The notes under the pieces were generated by a model. It had not been told where the DNA came from and ran no database searches. It saw only the letters and a list, made by a program, of their open reading frames with translations. From Bacillota bacterium (lineage in GTDB: Bacteria > Bacillota_I > Bacilli_A > RFN20 > CAG-826): 9,449 nt of DNA. The position numbers were made by a program, and so were the translations under genes. Where the stretch lies: contig JAURLC010000009.1 in assembly GCA_030831415.1 (NCBI GenBank), forward strand, positions 1 through 9,449, in the 5' to 3' direction. This document shows positions 1 to 5,695 of this stretch, piece by piece; position 1 is the stretch's first letter; each line of letters starts with the position of its first letter.

Positions 1-1116
1 TGGGCGTTACTCAATGTTGATTTGCTGACCTACGATTATGAGTCTAATGTGTATTTAGCAACCCTTGAACGATACGATCAACCCGGTGAATTTATTCCTT
101 CGGTAACTTTTGATGAAAATGTTTTTTATTCGGAAAAATGGGGTTTGGGTGTCGAGGAAGGGCTTGATTTACTTGGGCAACCTTCCATTGTTATCGCCTA
201 TATCCACCCTGATTCTCCCTTTGTAACGTTAGTGAATAAATCCTCGGTAGGTCCATCAGAATTTCCTCTATTAAAGGAATATTTAATCTCAAAAATTTCT
301 TATAATGATCGATCCACCTCACTTGCAAGACGCGGCGCACAACGACTTATTGAGGACTTAAATAGTTCTAATTCCATTTATGAATTAGAAGTAACGACCA
401 AAGGTGGCGGTATACGAGGTTCGATTATTACGACGCTTTGGCTAATTGGATTAACCTTGGTCATTGCCCTTCCAGTTGGAATTGGTGCCGCTTTGTACTT
501 AAATGAATACGCTAGAAACAATCAAGCAACACGTGTTATTCGTTCCTTGATCGAAGTCCTTACAGGGGTCCCATCAATTATTTTTGGTCTATTAGGTTTA
601 GCCGTGTTTGTTCCTCTTGTTGTGGCCTTAACCGCGAACTCTGCTTCCCCTGCCACTGGAGGTAATTTAATTTCAGGAGCGATGACCTTAGCAGTTATTC
701 TTCTACCTGTGATTATTCGTACAACCGAAGAAAGTCTACGGGTTGTTCCTAATGATTATCGATACGCTTCACTTGCTTTGGGGGCGAGTAAAACACAAAC
801 TACGTTTAAAGTGGTTGTCCCGAATGCGTTACCTGGTATTTTAGCCTCAACATTACTTGCAATAGGTCGCATTGTAGGTGAATCAGCTGCGTTAATTTTT
901 GCGGTAGGGTCGATCATTCGTGATGAAATTACGTTAACAGACAAATCAACATCGCTTGCCGTCCATATATATTCCATGATGACCGATGAACCTGCCAATA
1001 TTGCCTTATCTTCAACGATTGCTTTGATTATATTAATGATCGTGTTTGTGTTGAATTTACTTATTAAATTCATTAGCTATCGCTTTATGAAGGGTCGGTT
1101 AGGAACCCACGTATAA
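1..1116 (+). CDS. pstA: Phosphate ABC transporter permease PstA (5' partial), with large extracytoplasmic segment
   Basis: One of the two membrane permease subunits of the high-affinity phosphate importer PstSCAB. The frame is open to the window edge, so the true start lies upstream; an internal TTG at 22 has no ribosome binding site. Of 371 visible residues, about 136-371 are the PstA core. It begins with a Gly-rich segment and a helix containing ALPVGIGAALYLNEYA (about 144-167), followed by hydrophobic segments near 193-212, 224-240, 277-304 and 336-357. The ABC-permease EAA coupling loop is at about 257-279, with ALGASKTQTTFKVVVPNALP. The first ~130 visible residues are soluble and mixed alpha/beta, longer than the short loop that normally precedes this core. 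The gene could even be a PstC-PstA fusion, as reported in some Mollicutes, but the window cannot show that. pstB starts 2 bases after the stop. Identity is sure; the full architecture is not. Confidence 0.93.
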   Translation, partial: WALLNVDLLTYDYESNVYLATLERYDQPGEFIPSVTFDENVFYSEKWGLGVEEGLDLLGQPSIVIAYIHPDSPFVTLVNKSSVGPSEFPLLKEYLISKISYNDRSTSLARRGAQRLIEDLNSSNSIYELEVTTKGGGIRGSIITTLWLIGLTLVIALPVGIGAALYLNEYARNNQATRVIRSLIEVLTGVPSIIFGLLGLAVFVPLVVALTANSASPATGGNLISGAMTLAVILLPVIIRTTEESLRVVPNDYRYASLALGASKTQTTFKVVVPNALPGILASTLLAIGRIVGESAALIFAVGSIIRDEITLTDKSTSLAVHIYSMMTDEPANIALSSTIALIILMIVFVLNLLIKFISYRFMKGRLGTHV

Positions 1117-1118
1117 TT

Positions 1119-1874
1119 ATGGAAAAAACATTTATTGTTAACAGATTAAATCTTTATTATGGAAAAAACCATGCATTAAAGAATATCGATTTAGAAATTA
1201 ACGCGAAGAGTGTAACGGCCCTCATTGGACCTTCTGGGTGTGGTAAGTCAACGTTTTTACGAACCTTGAATCGTATGAACGATTTAATACCCGATGTAAC
1301 GATCACCGGATCCGTTCGTTTTGGTGAGCTTGATGTTTATGAAAAAAAAGCGGATGTCATTGATATACGTAAACGTGTTGGCATGGTATTTCAAAAACCG
1401 AATCCGTTTCCTATGTCGATTTACGACAACATTGCCTACGGTCCTCGTTGCCAACGCCGTTATGGGAAAGAAGAACTGGATGAACTCGTAGAAAAAGCAT
1501 TGAAAGATGCTGCATTATGGGATGAAGTTAAGGATCGGTTGTTAAAATCAGCGCTTGAGCTTTCAGGTGGTCAACAACAGCGATTATGCATTGCTCGAGC
1601 GTTAGCGATGAATCCTGAAGTTTTACTTATGGATGAACCGACCTCTGCGCTTGATCCGATTGCAACCGCGAAAATTGAAGAACTTATTGTACAATTAAAG
1701 AAAAACTATACGATTGTGATCGTTACCCACTCGATGCAACAAGCGGCACGAATTTCGGATCAAACCGCTTTCTTCTTGCTTGGTGACTTAATTGAAGTAG
1801 GTGAAACCAAATCCTTCTTCTCCACTCCTAAAGATTCACGTTCAGAAAGTTATATCACCGGAAGATTCGGTTAG
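1119..1874 (+). CDS. pstB: Phosphate ABC transporter ATP-binding protein PstB
   Basis: Cytoplasmic ATPase that powers phosphate import through PstC/PstA. At 251 residues it has the normal family length and is complete. Walker A is GPSGCGKST (37-45), the Q-loop glutamine is Q92 in FQKPNPFPMSIYDNI, the ABC signature is LSGGQQQRL (148-155), Walker B with the catalytic glutamate is VLLMDEPTSALDP (168-180), and the H-loop histidine is H204. NRMNDLIP after Walker A and the FQKPNPFPMSIYDNIAYG block are PstB hallmarks that separate it from other importer ATPases. The ATG lies 2 bases after the pstA stop. AGGA at 1101-1104 is rather far away, so translational coupling to pstA is likely. phoU follows after 15 bases. 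Expected control is phosphate limitation from a promoter upstream of this window, which is inference. Confidence 0.97.
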   Translation: MEKTFIVNRLNLYYGKNHALKNIDLEINAKSVTALIGPSGCGKSTFLRTLNRMNDLIPDVTITGSVRFGELDVYEKKADVIDIRKRVGMVFQKPNPFPMSIYDNIAYGPRCQRRYGKEELDELVEKALKDAALWDEVKDRLLKSALELSGGQQQRLCIARALAMNPEVLLMDEPTSALDPIATAKIEELIVQLKKNYTIVIVTHSMQQAARISDQTAFFLLGDLIEVGETKSFFSTPKDSRSESYITGRFG

Positions 1875-1889
1875 AAAAGAGGCATAAAG

Positions 1890-2531
1890 ATGGTTACCTT
1901 AATTGAAAATCAAATCAAAGAAATTGAAAAAAATCTACAAGACATGATTCGTCTTGTTCTCAGCATGCATCAAGATGTTCAACAAGCATTGAAAACGATG
2001 GACAGTAAACGTGCTTTAGATGTCATAAAACGAGATGAACAAGTCAACAATCTCGATGAAATGATTAACGAGTCCGTTTTAAGCTTTTTAGCGACTCAAG
2101 CTCCGGTGGCGAAGGATTTACGGGCAACAATGGCGATGATTCGGGTTGCAAACGATGTTGAACGAATTGGAGATTACGCGAAAACAATCTCTGAATTCAT
2201 CATCTTAGCCAAACCGATGTATCTTCCTTTTAAGGAATACATTGAAGACATGTACACGAACTTTATTAAAATGTTTGTAGCGGCTACAGAATTGTTTTTT
2301 GCACCCGTGTTGGAAAGAACCTTTGAAATTTCCAATCAAGATCAACTCATCGATGCCAAACTGAAACGCGCCTTTAATGACATCCCCAAAATCGCTAATA
2401 ACGAGAACATTATGAGTGTTTTAGACACCTTTAATATTATTCGTACACTTGAACGTGCAGGGGATCATACCAAAAATGTATGTGAGGCTGTTATTTTTAA
2501 AATCAAAGGCAAGAAAATCGATTTAGGCTAA
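1890..2531 (+). CDS. phoU: Phosphate signalling/transport regulator PhoU
   Basis: Cytoplasmic helical-bundle protein that usually dampens Pst transport and the PhoR-type sensor kinase when phosphate is plentiful. The 213 residues hold the two PhoU repeats. The first metal-binding signature is ERIGDYAKTI (91-100) and the second is ERAGDHTKNV (188-197), each preceded by a partner acidic segment (LDEMINESV near 55-63 and DQLIDAKLKR near 151-160). LRATMAMIRVANDVERIGDY is the standard PhoU core. The ATG is preceded by AAGAGG (1877-1882) at good spacing. It is the last gene of the pst operon and its stop codon lies inside the stem of an intrinsic terminator. No PhoR/PhoB-type pair is visible here, so the signalling partner lies elsewhere if it exists. 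Confidence 0.96.
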   Translation: MVTLIENQIKEIEKNLQDMIRLVLSMHQDVQQALKTMDSKRALDVIKRDEQVNNLDEMINESVLSFLATQAPVAKDLRATMAMIRVANDVERIGDYAKTISEFIILAKPMYLPFKEYIEDMYTNFIKMFVAATELFFAPVLERTFEISNQDQLIDAKLKRAFNDIPKIANNENIMSVLDTFNIIRTLERAGDHTKNVCEAVIFKIKGKKIDLG

Positions 2532-2572
2532 GGAAAATATCTCCGTTTTACGTTTTCTTGGCTTTTCTTTTT
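2527..2572 (+). terminator. Intrinsic terminator of the pst-phoU operon
   Basis: GCTAAG-G-AAAA (2527-2537) pairs with TTTTCTTGGC (2553-2562). This gives a 10-bp stem with one bulged G and one G-T pair around a 15-nt loop, followed directly by TTTTCTTTTT (2563-2572). The 5' arm includes the phoU TAA stop (2529-2531). The stem is AT-rich in its upper half, so it is of moderate strength, but it is correctly placed between an operon end and the next gene's promoter. Confidence 0.7.
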
Positions 2573-2596
2573 GTATCGCCAATCTTCCCTAATCGG

Positions 2597-2602
2597 TATA
2601 AT
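2597..2602 (+). promoter_or_regulatory. Probable -10 box of the deoxynucleoside kinase promoter
   Basis: A perfect TATAAT sits 23 bases before the kinase ATG and just after the phoU terminator. The -35 position at 17-bp spacing reads TATCGC (2574-2579), a poor match. TTGTAT at 2571-2576 is better but 20 bases away. The -10 is convincing; the -35 is weak or absent. Confidence 0.6.
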
Positions 2603-2613
2603 AAAGTGGAATT

Positions 2614-2618
2614 GAGGA
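2614..2618 (+). promoter_or_regulatory. Ribosome binding site fixing the kinase start
   Basis: GAGGA lies 7 bases before the ATG at 2626. It supports that start, which also places the Walker A loop at the usual distance from the N-terminus. Confidence 0.8.
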
Positions 2619-2625
2619 ACATCGA

Positions 2626-3246
2626 ATGCGTATTGGAATCTTAGGACCGATTGGATCTGGTAAATCAACGTTAGCCAAAATGCTCGCCGAACATTATCAG
2701 TACCCATTATTAGAAGAACCAGTTGAAAATAATCCGTACCTTCCGTATTTTTACGAAGATAAAGAAACCTTTGCCTTACTTTCACAAAATGCCTTTTATA
2801 GTGCTTTGTTTCTTTTGATGTGGAAAACAAAAGATTTACCGAATGTTATTTGTGATTCAACGCTTTATTCCAATTTAGTGTTTGCAGAAATGCTTCGCTT
2901 AGAAGGATTTATGACCGCAATGGAAGTAGCCTTAACATACGCGATTGCGGATGCACATTTAAAACGATTACCGGATTTAGATTTACAAGTAATTTTAGTT
3001 CGTCCTAAAGATGAACTTTTTGGATATGTTCGAAAACGGGGACGTACCATCGAAAAAGGTCAAGAGGACTATTTGAATTTTCATTATGATCATTACTATG
3101 ATGTGCTCAAACGCATTTATAAAAACTATAAAGTCCCAGCAAAAAAAGTTTTATTTTTAGAATTAAAAGAACTCAATGATCCAAGAGAATTCGAACGTGT
3201 TCGCAAGGTTATTGAGCAAGCGCATAAAGCATCGCTAGCCGATTAA
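2626..3246 (+). CDS. Deoxynucleoside kinase (dNK/dCK/dGK family) with an altered substrate pocket
   Basis: Cytoplasmic salvage enzyme that phosphorylates a deoxynucleoside to its 5'-monophosphate using NTP. The 206 residues match the bacterial dAK/dGK size. Walker A is GPIGSGKST (7-15), the EEPVENNPY block (30-38) carries the catalytic glutamate E31, Q54 is the base-binding glutamine, and the lid is RKRGRTIEKG (136-145). Compared with human dCK and Mycoplasma dAK as I recall them, the pocket is unusual. The arginine 7 residues after Q54 is L61, the D/E-R-S/T motif reads D77-S78-T79 with its arginine lost, and the base-reading aspartate equivalent is N83. Family membership is clear, but which deoxynucleoside is used cannot be stated. 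It has its own promoter and meets udk tail to tail with a 4-base overlap of stop codons. Confidence 0.88.
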   Translation: MRIGILGPIGSGKSTLAKMLAEHYQYPLLEEPVENNPYLPYFYEDKETFALLSQNAFYSALFLLMWKTKDLPNVICDSTLYSNLVFAEMLRLEGFMTAMEVALTYAIADAHLKRLPDLDLQVILVRPKDELFGYVRKRGRTIEKGQEDYLNFHYDHYYDVLKRIYKNYKVPAKKVLFLELKELNDPREFERVRKVIEQAHKASLAD

Positions 3247-3884
3247 TTTTTTTGTTTAAATTCGGCAACTAAGGCAGCAACTTTGGTTAACAAAAGGTCG
3301 GTAGCTTTTGGATTGAAAGCCCCTTCTGGAACGATGATATCGGCATGCGTTTTGGAAGGTTCTACGTATAAATCATGCATCGGTCGAACGGTTTGAATAT
3401 ATTGTTCGGTAACCGAATCAAAGGTACGACCACGATCTTCAATATCACGTTTGACACGACGTAAAACACGAATATCTGAGGGTGTATCTACAAAGATTTT
3501 AAAATCGATTAACTGAAGTAATTCTTTAATCGCAAAGACAAGAATTCCTTCTAAAATAATGACGGGAGCGGATGGGGTAACAATGGTTTCTTTTGCCCTT
3601 AAATGGTGAACATAATCATAGGTAGGTTGTTCAATCGCTTTTCCGTTTTTCAGTGCGGTTAAGTGGTGGACCATTAACGGAATGTCGAAGGCGTCAGGGT
3701 GATCATAATTAAGTTGAGCACGTTCTTCAAACGGTAAATCTTGTCGATCACGATAATAATTGTCAAACTTTAAAATAACAGAATTATTCGGTCCTGACTC
3801 ACGGTGGAGAACATCACTTAAGGTCGTTTTACCTGAAGCCGTTCCTCCAGCAATTCCAATAATAATGCGTTCCATACTTTTCAT
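3243..3884 (-). CDS. udk: Uridine kinase (uridine/cytidine kinase)
   Basis: Pyrimidine-salvage enzyme that converts uridine and cytidine to UMP and CMP with ATP or GTP. From the chosen ATG it is 213 residues, the usual Udk length. Visible blocks are the P-loop GGTASGKTT (13-21), FDNYYRDRQDLPFEER, NYDHPDAFD (nucleoside site), PTYDYVHHLR, the Walker B-like EGILVF, the lid RRVKRDIEDRGR and the VRPMHDLYVEPSK tail, all standard for the family. The start is uncertain. ATGs at 3890, 3884 and 3875 and a TTG at 3914 are in frame, and none has a Shine-Dalgarno sequence. I chose 3884 (MKSMERIIIG) by the family N-terminus. It is the last gene after two lipoproteins and a small protein on the same strand, and has no obvious promoter in the 51-base gap, so co-transcription is likely. 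Confidence 0.94.
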   Translation of the reverse strand: MKSMERIIIGIAGGTASGKTTLSDVLHRESGPNNSVILKFDNYYRDRQDLPFEERAQLNYDHPDAFDIPLMVHHLTALKNGKAIEQPTYDYVHHLRAKETIVTPSAPVIILEGILVFAIKELLQLIDFKIFVDTPSDIRVLRRVKRDIEDRGRTFDSVTEQYIQTVRPMHDLYVEPSKTHADIIVPEGAFNPKATDLLLTKVAALVAEFKQKN

Positions 3885-3935
3885 AAGCATAAAGAAAAAG
3901 TCAAAGGAAGGCAACCAGGATTTATGTAAAGTTTG

Positions 3936-4070
3936 TTAACCGTTACGACCAGCAGGACGACGATTCGTGGGTTTTTGAACGTTCGGTTGTTGTGGACGGA
4001 TAGAAGGGGATTGACCAGGTTGAAAAGGTGTTTTTTGACCTTTCATAGGTGGAATAAATGGTTTTGGCAT
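3936..4070 (-). CDS. Small proline/glutamine-rich basic protein (44 aa), unknown function
   Basis: I do not recognise a family. The protein begins MPKPFIPPMKG and ends with an RRPAGRNG-like basic tail. It has 11 prolines, 6 glutamines, 8 Lys/Arg and no acidic residue, so it is predicted to be disordered and strongly positive, with no signal peptide or membrane segment. Reality is supported by a clean ribosome binding site, AGAGGT at 4079-4084, 8 bases before the ATG. Its placement also fits: the ATG is 24 bases after the stop of the upstream lipoprotein gene, and its own stop is about 50 bases before udk on the same strand. Such a composition could suit binding to RNA, ribosomes or an acidic surface, but that is only a guess. 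It could still be a chance frame; homologues in related genomes would settle this. Confidence 0.6.
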   Translation of the reverse strand: MPKPFIPPMKGQKTPFQPGQSPSIRPQQPNVQKPTNRRPAGRNG

Positions 4071-4078
4071 CAACGTTT

Positions 4079-4084
4079 ACCTCT
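4079..4084 (-). promoter_or_regulatory. Ribosome binding site for the 44-aa protein
   Basis: On the minus strand AGAGGT lies 8 bases before the ATG at 4070, with a second AGGT just upstream. It is the best Shine-Dalgarno sequence in the whole minus-strand cluster and is the main reason to accept the small gene. Confidence 0.65.
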
Positions 4085-4094
4085 ACCTATTAGT

Positions 4095-4589
4095 TTACTC
4101 GAATTGTGCATTGGCGTGTAGTAGCATTGCATCAATGGCTGGCACCATCCCTTCGTAGGTTTCCGTTAGGGCAGTGGAAGGAACCGCTGTTGATTGAAGC
4201 GCGAGTTCGATAGCAGATAAAGAAGGTTCCAATCCTACGATCGAGGAATTTAAGGCTTGAATTAGAATCACACCAAATCCGCTGTGCTCTTGGTGAGACA
4301 TGACTTCAAAGTGAGTAATTAAAGTTGCTGAAACACCGAGGCGAAAGCGAATACGAATCGATGCATGATTTCCTCGAACGGCGGCTTCGTAGCCAAGGTG
4401 AGTTCGAACACCCTTATCGATGACTTCTACAACCTCATTGATATCAAAGCTTTCTAGCTCACTCGGTAGTTCAACAGTCTGAATAGTTTGATCGCTCAGA
4501 GTAAAAAAATCATTCCAACTGGAAGGGTTCGTTTGGGATGTGCAACTTGCTAATAATAATAGGGTAGCGAGATAGAATCGTTTCTTCAT
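4095..4589 (-). CDS. FMN-binding-domain-like lipoprotein (paralogue B)
   Basis: Predicted membrane-anchored extracytoplasmic lipoprotein of 164 residues. The signal peptide is MKKRFYLATLLLLASC with lipobox LASC and lipidated C16. A short linker leads into one domain (about 45-164) resembling FMN_bind (RnfG/NqrC C-terminal type). It has RIRFRLG (79-85), SHQEHSGFG (98-106), which corresponds to the family HxETPGlG loop, and a C-terminal TALTETYEGMVPAIDAM (139-155), which sits where the flavinylation motif SGATxTS is expected. The SGA part is missing, but the spaced threonines T142 and T144 are kept, so covalent FMN is possible but unproven. It is clearly paralogous to the upstream lipoprotein. 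Its ATG overlaps that gene's TGA stop (ATGA), with no ribosome binding site, so translation is probably coupled. A role in extracytoplasmic electron transfer is inference. Confidence 0.78.
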   Translation of the reverse strand: MKKRFYLATLLLLASCTSQTNPSSWNDFFTLSDQTIQTVELPSELESFDINEVVEVIDKGVRTHLGYEAAVRGNHASIRIRFRLGVSATLITHFEVMSHQEHSGFGVILIQALNSSIVGLEPSLSAIELALQSTAVPSTALTETYEGMVPAIDAMLLHANAQFE

Positions 4590-5194
4590 AGAGAAAAAGA
4601 AGATGCATGGTTAACCATCGCTTCAATAGCAGGATACACTCCATCATACGTTTCGGTAATGTCATTTGTTGAGATATTACGCGTAATCAATACATTGATA
4701 GCAGCTTCAAACGTTGCAGGCTGTCCAACCAATCCCATGTTTAAAGCGTTGATAATTTTCATACCAAAATTTGTATGTTCACTGTGAGTTACAATGGTAA
4801 TTCCTGCAAAAATGTCATCAACGATGCCGATACGGAAGCGAATTCGTCCACCATTGCCAAGAACATTGGCCTCATAAACAAGCCCATAAAAGGTCGCCTC
4901 AGGTTGTCGATAAATAGAGGCAACTTCGATAACATCGCTATCAGATAAATCAGTCGTTAACGGTTCTGTGATATCCGTGTAATCACTCGGTGTTACATCG
5001 AGCAACGTCGCCCATTTTTCTGCTAATGTATCCATCCTCATTGAAGATTCATTCTCGCTGGATGAAGGAAGGGTTTCACTCGTTGTTGTGGGAATAGAAC
5101 TCAGCAATTCCGAAGCGGAAGAGGATGACATCGTGGTCCCACAAGCAGTGAGAACAATAAGTAATAAGACGTTAGGGATTAAAAAGTGTTTCAT
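4586..5194 (-). CDS. FMN-binding-domain-like lipoprotein (paralogue A)
   Basis: Predicted lipoprotein of 202 residues. The ATG at 5194 is chosen because it gives a proper lipoprotein signal peptide (MKHFLIPNVLLLIVLTAC, lipobox LTAC, C18). The frame is open further upstream, but that stretch has no signal-like sequence and would overlap the divergent gene. A Ser/Thr-rich linker (about 20-52) precedes a domain (about 75-202) homologous to paralogue B. It has RIRFRIG (118-124), THSEHTNFG (136-144) and NDITETYDGVYPAIEAM (177-193). The HSEH..FG and TETY.G..PAI.AM blocks are shared by both copies and resemble FMN_bind (RnfG/NqrC) conserved regions, though the canonical SGAT flavin-attachment motif is absent. 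It is the first gene of the minus-strand unit, starts 56 bases from a divergent thioesterase, and lacks a ribosome binding site, with TATAAT only 7 bases before the ATG. Confidence 0.78.
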   Translation of the reverse strand: MKHFLIPNVLLLIVLTACGTTMSSSSASELLSSIPTTTSETLPSSSENESSMRMDTLAEKWATLLDVTPSDYTDITEPLTTDLSDSDVIEVASIYRQPEATFYGLVYEANVLGNGGRIRFRIGIVDDIFAGITIVTHSEHTNFGMKIINALNMGLVGQPATFEAAINVLITRNISTNDITETYDGVYPAIEAMVNHASSFSL

Positions 5195-5250
5195 ATTGTT
5201 TATTATATGGATGAGAGGATTGTGTGCATTCAATATGCTTTTAATATCAA
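5195..5250. promoter_or_regulatory. Divergent start region between the lipoprotein and thioesterase genes
   Basis: All sequence between the two ATGs is here, so both transcripts must start in it or inside the opposite gene. On the minus strand TATAAT (5202-5207) ends 7 bases before the lipoprotein ATG, and TTGAAT (5228-5233) is a possible -35 but 20 bases away. On the plus strand TTTAAT (5240-5245) lies 5 bases before the thioesterase ATG without a good -35. Neither gene has a Shine-Dalgarno sequence. Transcription from these -10 boxes would give leaderless or nearly leaderless mRNAs. Confidence 0.4.
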
Positions 5251-5682
5251 ATGAATAATGAGATCTTAACCAAAATCCAGGCGTATTATGAAGAAACCTA
5301 TCCATCAGTCATGACATTTGATCATTGGATTCGACCGAATATTACCTACTTTTCTCCTGGGGAGGTCACCATTACATGGAAACCTAAGGATATTCATATC
5401 AATCGATATGGAGCGATACACGGTGGAGCATTGGCGGGTTTAGTCGATGTCGTGGGAGCAATTGCCACCTTGTCCCTTGGTAAACGGGTTGTAACCACGG
5501 ATATGAATCTATCTTTTTTGAAAATGGGGACACTGGAGACAACGATAACCGCAAAAGCACATGTATTTCATCGAGGGCGATCGATTATGCGAACATCAGT
5601 TGAATTTTTTAACGATAACCATCAGCTCCTTGTTAAAGCCCAACTTAGTTTTTTTGTCTTGGGTGATCTATCATTGGAATAG
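5251..5682 (+). CDS. PaaI-type hotdog-fold acyl-CoA thioesterase
   Basis: Cytoplasmic hotdog-fold hydrolase that probably cleaves acyl- or aryl-CoA thioesters. The 143 residues are typical of the PaaI/YdiI-like family. An N-terminal helix precedes the conserved NRYGAIHGGALAGLVD segment (51-66), with the HGG turn at 57-59 and the usual acidic residue D66. TTDMNLSFLK (82-91) is the next family strand, then AKAHVFHRGRSIMRTSVEF. The ATG at 5251 is the first possible start after an in-frame TAA (5242-5244) and has no ribosome binding site. The next gene's ribosome binding site overlaps this stop codon, so the two are co-transcribed. The substrate cannot be told; pairing with a VOC dioxygenase-like protein suggests aromatic or quinone-related detoxification, by inference. 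Confidence 0.88.
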   Translation: MNNEILTKIQAYYEETYPSVMTFDHWIRPNITYFSPGEVTITWKPKDIHINRYGAIHGGALAGLVDVVGAIATLSLGKRVVTTDMNLSFLKMGTLETTITAKAHVFHRGRSIMRTSVEFFNDNHQLLVKAQLSFFVLGDLSLE

Positions 5683-5688
5683 AGGAAA
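5681..5688 (+). promoter_or_regulatory. Ribosome binding site overlapping the thioesterase stop
   Basis: AGAGGAAA overlaps the TAG stop (5680-5682) and precedes the ATG at 5696 by about 8-10 bases. It fixes the start of the VOC gene and ties the two genes into one unit. Confidence 0.8.
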
Positions 5689-5695
5689 TTGAATT

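Noticed and set aside
756..1073. Minus-strand open frame of 105 residues inside pstA
   Set aside because: It is a shadow of the clearly conserved PstA core, with no ribosome binding site or recognisable domain.
1116..1169. 14-base direct repeat ATTATGGAAAAAAC at 1116 and 1156 around the pstB start
   Set aside because: The 40-base period is out of frame and the repeat is AT-rich; it is most likely coincidence and not a duplicated start.
3217..3256. Possible bidirectional terminator between the deoxynucleoside kinase and udk (AGCG...CGCT followed by a T-run)
   Set aside because: The stem is only about 4 bp and the T-run is some 10 bases away.
4022..4044. Inverted repeat GAAAAGGT / ACCTTTC
   Set aside because: It is a 7-bp stem inside the small gene with no T-run after it on either strand, so it is not a terminator and is probably chance from the Lys/Gly/Pro codons.
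3933..4121. Plus-strand open frame opposite the 44-residue small gene
   Set aside because: It has no ribosome binding site and overlaps lipoprotein B; the minus-strand frame has a good site and fits the cluster direction.
5195..5305. N-terminal extension of paralogue A up to 5305
   Set aside because: It would run into the divergent thioesterase gene and bury the lipoprotein signal peptide; the ATG at 5194 gives a proper lipobox.
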